Shown here: positions 8,926 through 17,709 of the stretch, in pieces
How positions within the stretch are numbered: position 1 is the stretch's first letter
Layout of the letters: each line of letters opens with the position of its first letter
Source of the DNA: Atopobium minutum
GTDB lineage: Bacteria; Actinomycetota; Coriobacteriia; Coriobacteriales; Atopobiaceae
NCBI GenBank assembly: GCA_900105895.1
Contig: FNSH01000001.1
Location: forward strand, 806,001-870,000
Length of the DNA: 64,000 nucleotides
Reading direction: 5' to 3'
The notes under the pieces: generated by a model
What the model was told of the DNA's origin: nothing
Seen by the model: only the letters and a program-made list of their open reading frames with translations
Database searches by the model: none
Program-made: the position numbers and the translations under genes

Positions 8926-10509
8926 ATGAATACAACAACATTTACAGAGCTTGCCGCCTTACTTGACCAGCATCAGCTGCTTGTACAAGCCACGCCAAGC
9001 TCCCCCACCACGCCGTTGTCCATCTTTGGTGCTGCATGCGATTCTCGTACTGTTCAAAACGGCAACCTTTTTATTTGCAAAGGCGCTGCCTTTAAACCAC
9101 AGTTCTTGCAGGCTGCCCTTGCGGCAGGCGCTGTTGCATACGCCTGTGCAGATACCGACTATGCAAAGCTGGCAGCACTGGCCCCCCACACACCCGTGTT
9201 GGTAGTTAATGATATACGCCGCGCCATGGCATATCTATCTGCTGCCGCATGGGACTATCCCGATCAAAGCATCCAAATTGCAGGCATCACCGGCACCAAA
9301 GGTAAGTCCACGGTAGCATACATGCTGCGCAGCATTTGCGATAAAGGCACGGCCTATGCACACGCCTCTATTATGGGCTCCATTGAAACCTACGACGGCA
9401 TTGAGCGTGAAGAAAGCCACAACACCACCCCTGAAGCCGCTGATCTCTGGCGTCACCTTGCCCACGCCAAGGCTTCTGACCACAGCCCCCTGATTATGGA
9501 AGTTTCTAGCCAGGCACTTAAATATGATCGCGTGTTGGGGCTACATGTAGGCGTAGCCGGATGGCTCAACATTGGCCAAGACCATATCTCGCCTAACGAG
9601 CACTCAGACTTTGAGGACTACTTTTCCAGCAAGCTTAAGCTCTTCTCACTTACCAACACAGCCGTGATTAACCTAGAAACAGATCAGTTGGATCGCGTGC
9701 TTACCGCCGCAGCTAGCTTGGAGAAACAAATCACCTATAGTGCCACTGGTTGTTCTGCACACAGGTATCAATCTGCGGAGGGCACTGTGCACACGGTTTT
9801 GCCCGACCTTTGGGCAAAAAACATAGAGCCGGGCTTTGGGTCGCTGAGCTTTGTGTGTCACACCCCACACTGGACCGACACCGTCTTTTTGAGCATGGCC
9901 GGTCTGTTTAACGTAGATAACGCCCTATGTGCCATTGGTATGGCACAGCAAATGGGCTATAGCAAGCAAGAGATTTGTGAAGGGCTGGCTCATTGTCAGG
10001 TGCCAGGTCGTATGGAAATTTCTCCCGCCTCTACCAGCCATGTTGTGGGACTGATTGACTACGCCCACAATCGCCTCTCATTTAAGAAGTTTTTCTCGTC
10101 CGTTAAACAGGAGTTTACTGGTCGCAAAATTGTTGCTGTTTTTGGCTGTGCTGGCGGCAAAGCTTATGAGCGTCGCCAGGAACTACCAGAAGAGGCCGCT
10201 AAGTGGTGTGATCTTATGATCTACACCTCTGAGGACCCCTGGAATGAGCCTGCCGAGAAGATCTGTGCTCAAATGGCAACTCACACACCTGTCGATGCTA
10301 CTTACGAGATTATTGTTGATCGCACAGCTGCTATCGAGCGCGCTGTTGCAGTAGCACAGTCTTATGAGCAAGACAGCATCGTATGTCTGCTTGCCAAGGG
10401 AGATGAAACACGGATGCATAGAGGAGATGCGTTTGTCCCCATGCCCTGTGATGGCGATGTTTTTGCACAGGCTATGGCCGCCTCTCGCACCAAGCAGCTA
10501 GAGGCATAA
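8926..10509 (+). CDS. murE: UDP-N-acetylmuramyl-tripeptide synthetase (MurE-type Mur ligase)
   Basis: This Mur ligase adds the third stem-peptide residue to UDP-MurNAc-L-Ala-D-Glu in cytoplasmic peptidoglycan synthesis. Visible motifs: ATP loop GITGTKGKSTVAYML, substrate-binding NTTPEAADLWRHL, EVSSQALKYDRV, and YAHN in the third domain. The amino-acid selector reads SEDPWNEP rather than the DNPR of meso-diaminopimelate enzymes, which argues for another diamine such as L-Lys or L-Orn (inference). The ATG at 8926 is preferred over the one at 8890, since the protein then starts MNTTTFTELAALL. No Shine-Dalgarno is visible, while TATACT lies 8 nt before the ATG, so a leaderless mRNA is possible. 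The next gene begins 1 nt after its stop. Confidence 0.9.
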   Translation: MNTTTFTELAALLDQHQLLVQATPSSPTTPLSIFGAACDSRTVQNGNLFICKGAAFKPQFLQAALAAGAVAYACADTDYAKLAALAPHTPVLVVNDIRRAMAYLSAAAWDYPDQSIQIAGITGTKGKSTVAYMLRSICDKGTAYAHASIMGSIETYDGIEREESHNTTPEAADLWRHLAHAKASDHSPLIMEVSSQALKYDRVLGLHVGVAGWLNIGQDHISPNEHSDFEDYFSSKLKLFSLTNTAVINLETDQLDRVLTAAASLEKQITYSATGCSAHRYQSAEGTVHTVLPDLWAKNIEPGFGSLSFVCHTPHWTDTVFLSMAGLFNVDNALCAIGMAQQMGYSKQEICEGLAHCQVPGRMEISPASTSHVVGLIDYAHNRLSFKKFFSSVKQEFTGRKIVAVFGCAGGKAYERRQELPEEAAKWCDLMIYTSEDPWNEPAEKICAQMATHTPVDATYEIIVDRTAAIERAVAVAQSYEQDSIVCLLAKGDETRMHRGDAFVPMPCDGDVFAQAMAASRTKQLEA

Positions 10510-10510
10510 C

Positions 10511-11488
10511 ATGAACACGCCTACACGGCATACAACTTTGCATTTTGCTGCTCAAAGCCCCGACAGCACCCTTGCAACACCAACGTTTCCCACCGCCCCT
10601 ATAAGCGCACAGGACAAGGCACGCTTGGCAAAAATACACTACGTTATGACGGACTTGGACGGCACCATGCTTACAGGCGCCTCGGCCGTGCAAAACAGCT
10701 CTCACCTCCCCAGCGCACGACTTATCCAAACCCTGATAGACCTGCGCAGAGCTGGCATTATCGTGGTGCCCGTTTCCGGTCGTAATCGTGCCATGACCTT
10801 TGAGGACTCACGCATTTTGGGCTTTGACGCTTGGATTGCAGAGATGGGCGGCCTTATTTGTACCAAAAGCGGCAGCCAGCCCGAGTGGGTCTACTTTACC
10901 GGAGACATGCCCTACAACCATGCATCCCTCAAGACCCCGCACGATCGTATCTGCGAGACGGGCATTGTAGACGAACTTATTGCCCGCTATCCCGGCAAGT
11001 TGGAAACCTATCATGACAACTACGTGGGATTTGAATACCGCGAGGTAAGCGTTGCTTTGCGTGGCAGCGTAGAGGCTTTTGAGGTCCAGGCACTACTCGA
11101 TAGCTGCCCTCTTCCTCTATATCTTGCTGATAATGGCCTGGTCAAGCGCATGAACGGCAGTACAACGCTGCAGGATGTAGATATGGCGCATCCCCAAGAT
11201 ATTCATACCTACCACATCATGCCCCATGGCCTTACCAAAGGCTCGGGCATTGGTAAATTTGCCCAGCTCTTGCATATCGAAAAGGACCAAATGCTCGCCG
11301 CGGGTGATTCACCAGCAGATTGTGAAATGGCAGACTTTGTTGGCACGTTTCTCTTTATGAGTAATGGTTTTGAACATACTGATGCTGCAGCCAAACTTAC
11401 CAAGCATCCCAACACCTACGTATCCACACGCCCATCCACTGATGGCTGGTGTGATGCTATGCAAGCTTTGCTTGCAGCTCACAACTAA
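10511..11488 (+). CDS. HAD-IIB family phosphatase (Cof-like)
   Basis: A 325-residue haloacid dehalogenase-type hydrolase. Motif I is VMTDLDGTM with the nucleophile and acid/base Asp, motif II is VPVSGRNRA, the conserved Lys lies in LTKGSGIGKF, and motif IV is AAGDSPADCEMADF. The cap between motifs II and III fits the IIB (Cof/MPGP) class, which dephosphorylates sugar phosphates or flavin and pyridoxal phosphates; the substrate is unknown. About 37 residues precede the domain. The ATG lies 1 nt after the murE stop, so the two are translationally coupled. Confidence 0.87.
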   Translation: MNTPTRHTTLHFAAQSPDSTLATPTFPTAPISAQDKARLAKIHYVMTDLDGTMLTGASAVQNSSHLPSARLIQTLIDLRRAGIIVVPVSGRNRAMTFEDSRILGFDAWIAEMGGLICTKSGSQPEWVYFTGDMPYNHASLKTPHDRICETGIVDELIARYPGKLETYHDNYVGFEYREVSVALRGSVEAFEVQALLDSCPLPLYLADNGLVKRMNGSTTLQDVDMAHPQDIHTYHIMPHGLTKGSGIGKFAQLLHIEKDQMLAAGDSPADCEMADFVGTFLFMSNGFEHTDAAAKLTKHPNTYVSTRPSTDGWCDAMQALLAAHN

Positions 11489-11618
11489 GAGCGCTGAGGC
11501 TCTTACTTAGACTCCCAACCCTATTAATCAAACTCCGTCCAAGGACACAAATTGTTCAATAGGATTATGGCAGTGCAGCACATTGGTATGATCAGCCAAA
11601 AATCCAAGCGTAAATAAG

Positions 11619-11655
11619 TAAAAATGAGCCGCTAGAGTACACCCCAACGGCTCAT
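11619..11655 (-). terminator. Rho-independent terminator of the adhesin gene
   Basis: On the minus strand ATGAGCCG and CGGCTCAT form an 8-bp stem around a 16-base loop, followed by TTTTTAC. It lies about 55 nt beyond the adhesin stop codon. Confidence 0.75.
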
Positions 11656-11709
11656 GAGAATCTAGCATTTCTGCGCACGAGCTACCAAGCGCATAGGTAA
11701 TTACGTTTC

Positions 11710-14700
11710 CTACGACTGCTTCCTCTTTTTACGAAGCACCCACGCAAAAGCAGCAGACGCTGCAGATACAAACAACACGGGAACAATGCTGCTATTTGCA
11801 TCACCTGTCTTTGGAAGAATACCTATCACAGGTTTTGTCTTAGCGGGTATGGTGGCGTTTTTCACCTCAAACTTAAGGAGTACTTTGTCTTTTTCTATCT
11901 TGATAGACAAAGGCTTTTGATCAAGTTCATAGCCTTGTGGGGCTTTAGTTTCTACCAGTGTGTAGTCGCCGTATACAACATCCTTGAAGGTAGCAATGCC
12001 ATCGTCACCGGTAGTTTGGGTGTCAACAACCTTGTCTCCCTGACGTAGCTCAAACGTAGCGCCAGCAAGTGTCTTAGTCGCATCTTGTGCATCGGTCTTG
12101 GTGACAGTTACCGTGCCTTTGATCTTGGCATTGGTTGCATCTACATTGACCGTCTTACCGTTCTCGGAGATAGCTACAGGCTTAGCGGTTTGCTCAAGGA
12201 CATAACCTTCTGGGGCTTTGGTTTCTACTACGGTGTAGTCACCATAGATGACATCCTTGAAGGTTGCTACACCGTTATCACCAGTAGTCTTAGTATCAAC
12301 AACCTTATCGCCTTGGCGTAGCTCAAAGGTGGCGCCTTTAAGCTTGATATGCTGATCAGCACTGTCAGTCTTGGTAACAGTAACAGTGCCTTTTATTTGC
12401 TCGTCTCCAAAGGTCACCTTTGCAACCTGATCTTGGGTTTCAATCTTTACAGACTGTGGTGTTGAATCAAGTAGGTAGCCTTTAGGAGCAGCGGTCTCCA
12501 CTATGGTGTAGTCGCCATACGGAATATCGGTAAATGTGAGCACACCCTTATTGTTAGTTGTACCCTCGCGTACCTTAACGCCATCTTTTCTGAGTTCAAA
12601 GGTGGCATTTGGTAAAAGTTTCTTGGCATCCGTCTTATCAGTCTTAGAAATCTCAATGCTACCGTGGATTCGCGTATTGGTAACAGTTGCCACGGTGTAA
12701 CTCAACGCCTCGCCAGTCCGTGCGTCTTTAGATTCCTTAGTCTCATATGTATACGAATCAGCATAGCCCTCAGGAACAGATGTTTCCTTAACCGTGTACT
12801 TGGCAAGAGTATTAGTAGCAGGATTGTTTACAAGGAGATCTGTAAAAGAGGCTTCCCAAGGACTAGCATTTGCGCCAGCAAGAGAAGCTACCGATATTTC
12901 CTGATTATTAAAATTCTTAGCAGCTTTGCCGTCCATAAGAAGCGAAACCTCTACCGGATCATGTGTAATACCGGTGCCATCTGTGCCATCGGCATTTTTG
13001 CCCTCAACCCAAACCTTCTTTACATAAAGTTTGGTTGCCCGCGAAAGACCAATATTAAGGCTCGTGGCATTTTTCTTGTCTATAGAAACGCCCTCTACCG
13101 TAGCTGTAGTTTGATCATCAGAGGCAGTCATTACCATATCGCCCTTTGTTGGCGAGAAGCGCACAAAACTCCCAGCGTCTGCAGACTTAGGATCAGTGGG
13201 GTTATATGCCTTGATAGTGTAAGGCTCAAGCTCACCAGAAGCAGTCGAAGGCCAAGTCTTAAGACCCTTAAACTCATAGGCTCCTGTTTCATCCGTTACG
13301 GCTGTGTCCATCAGTTTGCCGGATGAATTATAGAGCTCAAGCTTAACACCAGAGACAACGTGAGCTTTCTCACTTTCATCCATCGTGCCATCAAAGTCTG
13401 CATCCACCCAAGCAATGCCCCTTAGCACACCAGAAGTGGGGGTCATGGCTACGGGCTGACCATAGCGATAGCCCTTTCCAGAACCGAGGTCCCGCAAATA
13501 AGCTGGTGTGAATACATCAACAAGCTTCTTTTCAAAATCCTCGGGAGCAACGTCACGCAACGTTAGATTGAATTTAAATTCTTGACTTGTGCCAGCATTA
13601 AAAGCGCGATCCTTGGGGGAAGAAATACGAACAAAGTTAACGGCGTCCCAGTCTTCTTGTGTCCAAGAAGCAGTATTGCTCTCATCGGTCCACTCAAAAC
13701 TATCCCAATCGAGCGCCTGTGAAGTTGGCTTTATATTTTTTGCATACGAGATGGTATAGCCTTCGGGAAGCTGACTCTTAAGCCCTCCATTAAGGAATAA
13801 GTCGAACTGAAAGGCACCGTTGGGCTGGAGCGCCTTGCCCCAGTTCTGATCTTTTTTCGGCACAGGCCAGTACATCGTCAGGCCGTTGGCGTCCGACTGC
13901 GTGGGATTGTTCGCGACCAAACGATAGTCGACGGTGCTGTTGGCGCCTATCAGGGTCTTGGACATACCGTCGTAGGTGACATACGACGTATCGGGCTGCG
14001 TCGCCATCTTGGCGGCAGACCGTACGACCAGATCGGTCGGAGCGCTGACGATCCATCTTCCCATGGGACGGCCGATCATGTCTTCGGTACTGCCGTTGCC
14101 GTTCAGATCCCACTTGTCTTTGACCATACCCGAACCATAGACGAGATCTTCGTCGGTATCGGTATCGTATTCGAGCCACATCAGCTGGGTATACTCGCCC
14201 GGCACGTCCTTCGCAGGATCGGAGGCGAAGCTTACATGAAGCGTGAAATCAGCAGTATACGCCCAGTACCCCGCGTTGATGGCATAGGGGATCGCCTCGG
14301 CAGACTCTTTCCAGTACACCGACGGACCGTAGGCGCGCGTATCGTATATGTCTTGGGCGGACGTGAGTTTGGAGAAGTCGAGCTTATAGACCTTCGCCTT
14401 GGGATAGACCTCCTTCAAGGCGTCGGATGCCGGTACCTCCGACACGTCGGGCTGCTTGAGGCTCATGTTGTTCGGATCGGCACCCTTTTGCAACCAAGCG
14501 TCCTTGGAGCCAGTGGAACGGTAGGTCATATTGAAGCTCAGATCATCGCCCAAGGGGCTGATGTAGTACATAGCCTTATGCGTCTGGATGCCCCTCGCAC
14601 AGCCGTCCCAAGTCGGCGTGAAATAACTGAAGTACTGGTCACGAATCGTATCGCCCACCACAAACTCGAGCGGATATGACGTTCCATTATGCCAACCGGT

Positions 14701-16005
14701 TACCGGGCCATGACCTTGGATGAAGCTCTTGCCGGTAAAGGCAGTAAAAGTGTGACCGATGGTCACATGATCCGCCGAGCGGCCGGGATATTGGAACACG
14801 ACTTCACCCTTGCCGTCGCCGAAGTCCCACTTGTATTGATTGCGATACGTCCAATCCGGCTCTTCCGCACCCGTGTTCTCAATACGGATGACGGTCTTGA
14901 ACAGAGATGGATCGTCTCCCCAGCGGCCCTTTTCACGCACCTCATTGGTAAGGACGTTGCCGAAGAAAAACAAAGATCCGTCTTCCTCTGTGGTTTCTTT
15001 GCCGGTACCGCTCCTTCCCCACGCAGTCAGCGGAGTCCGAGCAGGGATGGTATCGATCTTGTATTCGATATGCTTAATATACATGCCCTCAACGTGCTTG
15101 CCCAATACGTCTTCCACGCGGAAACGCTGCTTGAGCTTTGATGCCTCGATCGTATAGTCCGTAGTCTCGTCGGTTTTGCTGTTCCAAAGGGTGACCTTGA
15201 AATCGCTCACCTGGGTGGGCGGGGTGCCGTCCTTCTTCTTGCGAGAGATTAGCGGGAGCGCCTGCGCCGTCACACCAGCGATCTTGGTGTCGTTGACATC
15301 GTAATCGATGATGATGGTTTTGTGCCGGCTATTTCCCGTGCCGCGGTTTCCCACCGTAAAGTAGCCGAGGGTGCGCTCCTGCGTATGCTCGAAGCCAGGA
15401 CCTCCCAGGTATACCTCGTTATCGGCGATATAGCCTTCCCACCGCTCTAGATTGGTATCCTTAGCGACGAACGTACTGTTTGCATACACGTCTTCTTGGG
15501 GTTCGACGATCTCGTACCTCATCGTCTTAAGACGGCTTGCATCGTAAGGCAGGTAGGCGCTTTGGCCCGTCGGGTCGTAGTACTTCACCCCTACATCAAA
15601 CTGGCTAATCTCTGCGATGCTCCCTACGGGGAAGTCCTTTTTGGGGAAGCGCCACATGGGGTTGAATTGATATTGATCGGCGATGACCGGGGTGGTGATG
15701 TTGTCTTTGCGCTCCCACACGTAGAGTTTCTTGCCGGCAGGAACGGTATATTCAACGCCGGTGCTCATGGTGAACTTCTCGCCCGGGCTCAGAACCTTGA
15801 GGTCTGCCTCTTTTACGCCATAGTCCTCATCGGGGCTGTAGCGACCAAGATATTCCGCTTTCTCCGGGACGAGCATCGCATAGAAGTAGTCTTCGAGCAC
15901 ACGCTTTACGCCCCAGCCGTCATCCAGATTGGCCATCCAGGAAACATTGTGGCCGGTACCGCGAGAATCATCCAAACCAACCTCGATATTGCCGTTTCTG
16001 TTCAA
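11710..16005 (-). CDS. Sortase-anchored SpaA/Cna-type adhesin, C-terminal part (out of frame with its signal peptide)
   Basis: The 1431 codons downstream of a poly-G frameshift encode the body of a giant surface protein. Order: a long N-terminal adhesive region; an SdrD-like B domain at GVLRGIAWVDADFDGTMDESE; a Cna-B domain at TKLYVKKVWVEG; three SpaA-type repeats (12394-12663, 12121-12393, 11848-12120), each with the Lys of TKTD or SKTD and the Glu of VETKAP or VETAAP that form isopeptide bonds; then the sortase motif LPKTG (11803-11817), a hydrophobic segment and the tail RKKRKQS. The TTG at 16005 is unlikely to be a real start, since there is no signal peptide or Shine-Dalgarno. The frame joins the upstream part when the G tract has 7 or 10 residues. 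Confidence 0.88.
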   Translation of the reverse strand: MNRNGNIEVGLDDSRGTGHNVSWMANLDDGWGVKRVLEDYFYAMLVPEKAEYLGRYSPDEDYGVKEADLKVLSPGEKFTMSTGVEYTVPAGKKLYVWERKDNITTPVIADQYQFNPMWRFPKKDFPVGSIAEISQFDVGVKYYDPTGQSAYLPYDASRLKTMRYEIVEPQEDVYANSTFVAKDTNLERWEGYIADNEVYLGGPGFEHTQERTLGYFTVGNRGTGNSRHKTIIIDYDVNDTKIAGVTAQALPLISRKKKDGTPPTQVSDFKVTLWNSKTDETTDYTIEASKLKQRFRVEDVLGKHVEGMYIKHIEYKIDTIPARTPLTAWGRSGTGKETTEEDGSLFFFGNVLTNEVREKGRWGDDPSLFKTVIRIENTGAEEPDWTYRNQYKWDFGDGKGEVVFQYPGRSADHVTIGHTFTAFTGKSFIQGHGPVTGWHNGTSYPLEFVVGDTIRDQYFSYFTPTWDGCARGIQTHKAMYYISPLGDDLSFNMTYRSTGSKDAWLQKGADPNNMSLKQPDVSEVPASDALKEVYPKAKVYKLDFSKLTSAQDIYDTRAYGPSVYWKESAEAIPYAINAGYWAYTADFTLHVSFASDPAKDVPGEYTQLMWLEYDTDTDEDLVYGSGMVKDKWDLNGNGSTEDMIGRPMGRWIVSAPTDLVVRSAAKMATQPDTSYVTYDGMSKTLIGANSTVDYRLVANNPTQSDANGLTMYWPVPKKDQNWGKALQPNGAFQFDLFLNGGLKSQLPEGYTISYAKNIKPTSQALDWDSFEWTDESNTASWTQEDWDAVNFVRISSPKDRAFNAGTSQEFKFNLTLRDVAPEDFEKKLVDVFTPAYLRDLGSGKGYRYGQPVAMTPTSGVLRGIAWVDADFDGTMDESEKAHVVSGVKLELYNSSGKLMDTAVTDETGAYEFKGLKTWPSTASGELEPYTIKAYNPTDPKSADAGSFVRFSPTKGDMVMTASDDQTTATVEGVSIDKKNATSLNIGLSRATKLYVKKVWVEGKNADGTDGTGITHDPVEVSLLMDGKAAKNFNNQEISVASLAGANASPWEASFTDLLVNNPATNTLAKYTVKETSVPEGYADSYTYETKESKDARTGEALSYTVATVTNTRIHGSIEISKTDKTDAKKLLPNATFELRKDGVKVREGTTNNKGVLTFTDIPYGDYTIVETAAPKGYLLDSTPQSVKIETQDQVAKVTFGDEQIKGTVTVTKTDSADQHIKLKGATFELRQGDKVVDTKTTGDNGVATFKDVIYGDYTVVETKAPEGYVLEQTAKPVAISENGKTVNVDATNAKIKGTVTVTKTDAQDATKTLAGATFELRQGDKVVDTQTTGDDGIATFKDVVYGDYTLVETKAPQGYELDQKPLSIKIEKDKVLLKFEVKNATIPAKTKPVIGILPKTGDANSSIVPVLFVSAASAAFAWVLRKKRKQS
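11848..12663 (-). repeat. Three consecutive SpaA-type repeat units in the adhesin
   Basis: Units of 90, 91 and 91 codons lie at 12394-12663, 12121-12393 and 11848-12120. The last two share most of their sequence, including KGTVTVTKTD, ATFELRQGDKVVDT and YGDYT, while the first is more diverged. Such repeats fold as stalk domains stabilised by Lys-Asn isopeptide bonds and can change in number by recombination. Confidence 0.85.
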
Positions 16006-16838
16006 GAGCTGGGAGTAATCCCCCCCCCGAAGCCGATTTTTGAAAGCGCAGCCCGCTTGGTGACCTCGATATCGGCGCTGAGTCGAAATGCGGTCGGAGC
16101 CTCACCTTCCTTGGTGTAGTTCTGGGTGACGGTGATGGCATCGGAGATGGATGCAAGGCCCGTATCGTAGGTCTGAAGGCCCATGGGCACGTCGAAGGTG
16201 ACTTCCTGGGTGGTGTCCTGGAACTTCAGCGTAAGCGTGCCCGCGGATTTCCAGTTGTACACCGAAACGGGCTTCTTGGAATCCTCGGTCTGCTTATTCG
16301 GGGTGATGATGCCGTCTTTCTGAAGCTCTCCGTACCAGCCCGCTGTCGTGTCGAATTTGAAGCTCGAATTATTCCAATCCATGCCGTAGGTCAAGGCCAC
16401 GTCGATGGACTTATCAGATGCGGAGGGGAACACCGCATGGAGACGCAGCTTGAATTGCTGACCCTTCGGAAGAGAGAGTACGGTCTTGGGGTCACTAAGT
16501 GATCCGTAGTTGGTTTTGCCGTCTGTAGATACCAAACGCGCTTCTATGACGGGTTGGTTTGTTGCAGCAATAGAACGGTCTTCTGCTGCGGTTGTTGCAG
16601 AAGTGGGTGCAGACGCAGCAGGCTGAGGCTGCGTTGGAGCCACTGATGGCTCATCCGTTGCAGACGCTGGTGCAGAAACAGAAGTATCACTACTGGTTGC
16701 TAGCTGCTCTAAAGCTGTTGACAGTCTGGGAATACCCCCCTCCCGCTCTGTTGCCATGGCAGCACTCACAGGAAATGCCAACTGCATAATAAGCAGTGCA
16801 GTAAGTAAAGATGAAATAAACCGTTTAGTACTACCCAT
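16002..16838 (-). CDS. Adhesin N-terminal part with signal peptide, ended by frameshift
   Basis: This 278-residue frame starts at ATG 16838 after AGGGA and encodes a signal peptide (TKRFISSLLTALLIMQLAFP, then VSAAMA), a Ser/Ala/Pro/Thr-rich stretch, and the first adhesive domain. It ends with FGGGITPSS and a TGA just after a run of nine G. Adding one G (or losing two) continues the reading into DYSQLLNRNGNIEVG of the downstream frame, giving a single protein of about 1700 residues with signal peptide and LPKTG anchor. In the present state only a secreted fragment without anchor would be made. A homopolymer sequencing error would look the same, though the length and place of the tract favour true phase variation. 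Confidence 0.85.
   Translation of the reverse strand: MGSTKRFISSLLTALLIMQLAFPVSAAMATEREGGIPRLSTALEQLATSSDTSVSAPASATDEPSVAPTQPQPAASAPTSATTAAEDRSIAATNQPVIEARLVSTDGKTNYGSLSDPKTVLSLPKGQQFKLRLHAVFPSASDKSIDVALTYGMDWNNSSFKFDTTAGWYGELQKDGIITPNKQTEDSKKPVSVYNWKSAGTLTLKFQDTTQEVTFDVPMGLQTYDTGLASISDAITVTQNYTKEGEAPTAFRLSADIEVTKRAALSKIGFGGGITPSS
16020..16028 (-). repeat. Poly-G (9) simple-sequence tract, likely phase-variation switch
   Basis: Nine consecutive C on the plus strand (G on the coding strand) lie inside the adhesin gene exactly at the frame break. Slipped-strand mispairing at such tracts changes their length by one. Nine G puts the gene OFF; ten or seven would put it ON; eight leads to a different stop within about 20 codons. 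Confidence 0.85.
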
Positions 16839-16889
16839 AGATATTCCCTACTTATAACGTATTTAAAAGTTATATATATTAATCCTAGT

Positions 16890-16895
16890 ATTATA
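16890..16895 (-). promoter_or_regulatory. Candidate -10 element of the adhesin promoter
   Basis: The minus strand has a consensus TATAAT about 52 nt before the adhesin ATG in a strongly AT-rich stretch (about 16860-16920). No convincing -35 is visible at 16-18 nt, so this is a candidate only. Confidence 0.4.
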
Positions 16896-17033
16896 AGCAA
16901 CTTAAAACAAGGCTATATATTGCTGTACGATGCTTATAATGCGCCATGTGCCCATAAATGTCTGCGAACGGTTCTTTTGAGCAAAACGCATACACTGCTG
17001 CCTGTGCTGCCATCTGTACTCGTGCATGCAGTG

Positions 17034-17069
17034 CTCAAAAGAGGCCAAGAAGAATCTTCTTGGCCTCTT
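17034..17069 (-). terminator. Rho-independent terminator of rpmE
   Basis: On the minus strand a 13-bp stem AGAGGCCAAGAAG / CTTCTTGGCCTCT with a 3-base loop is followed by TTTTGAG. It lies about 30 nt beyond the rpmE stop codon. Confidence 0.85.
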
Positions 17070-17100
17070 GCATATACGCTCTTATGGCTGGTAATAAAGC

Positions 17101-17517
17101 TTACTCGGCTGCGTCTTCCTCAGTTGCTTGCTCTGCAGATGCATCCTCTTCAGGCTGAGAAGTAGCCTGCTCTGCAGCCTTTTTCTCAAACTCAGCAGCA
17201 CGCTTGGCCTTCTCGGCAGCCTTAGCCTCTGCAGCAGCCTTCTTAGCAGCAGCCTGCTCTGCAGCTTTAGCAGCCTTAGCGGCCTTGGCCTCTTCGGCCT
17301 TCTTAAGCTGCTGTGCAGCTGCACCGCCAAACTTATCAGCAAAGCGCTGTACACGACCACCGGTATCTACCAGCTTCTGCTGGCCGGTATAGAAGGGGTG
17401 GCACTTATCGCACAGATCAACCGTTATCTCACTTTTAGTAGCACGGGTTTTCCAAGTGTTACCGCAGGTGCAGCGAACTGTGCACTCTACATACTCTGGA
17501 TGAATACCAGTTTTCAT
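17101..17517 (-). CDS. rpmE: 50S ribosomal protein bL31 with long charged C-terminal extension
   Basis: Residues 1-66 are a standard zinc-type bL31: [20 protein letters not shown] and [20 protein letters not shown] supply the four zinc-binding Cys. bL31 bridges the two ribosomal subunits. After residue 66 comes a tail of about 70 residues made almost only of Ala, Lys, Glu and Gln, probably a long helix. Ordinary bL31 is 65-90 residues long, so this nearly doubles it. AAGGAG stands before the ATG, and a strong terminator follows, so the gene is a single unit. Low-zinc regulation, common for this paralogue pair, cannot be seen here. Confidence 0.95.
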   Translation of the reverse strand: MKTGIHPEYVECTVRCTCGNTWKTRATKSEITVDLCDKCHPFYTGQQKLVDTGGRVQRFADKFGGAAAQQLKKAEEAKAAKAAKAAEQAAAKKAAAEAKAAEKAKRAAEFEKKAAEQATSQPEEDASAEQATEEDAAE

Positions 17518-17709
17518 ATAAAACTCCTTCTAACGGCTCTGGTTTCCGACCAGAGCGAATGCATTCCAGCTGTATCTGGAACATACAGGGTTGGAATAGT
17601 ATCACATATACCCGTCTTGTGCAGCGAGTTCATGGATATTGCACGTGTTGTGCACAGACTCTTATGATACTTATACAATTACGGCGGTACATATGACAAG
17701 GAGTAGCAC

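Noticed and set aside
13790-14179. Arg-rich open frame of 129 codons inside the adhesin
   Set aside because: It is a shifted frame of the GC-rich part of the adhesin gene on the same strand and has no sensible protein character.
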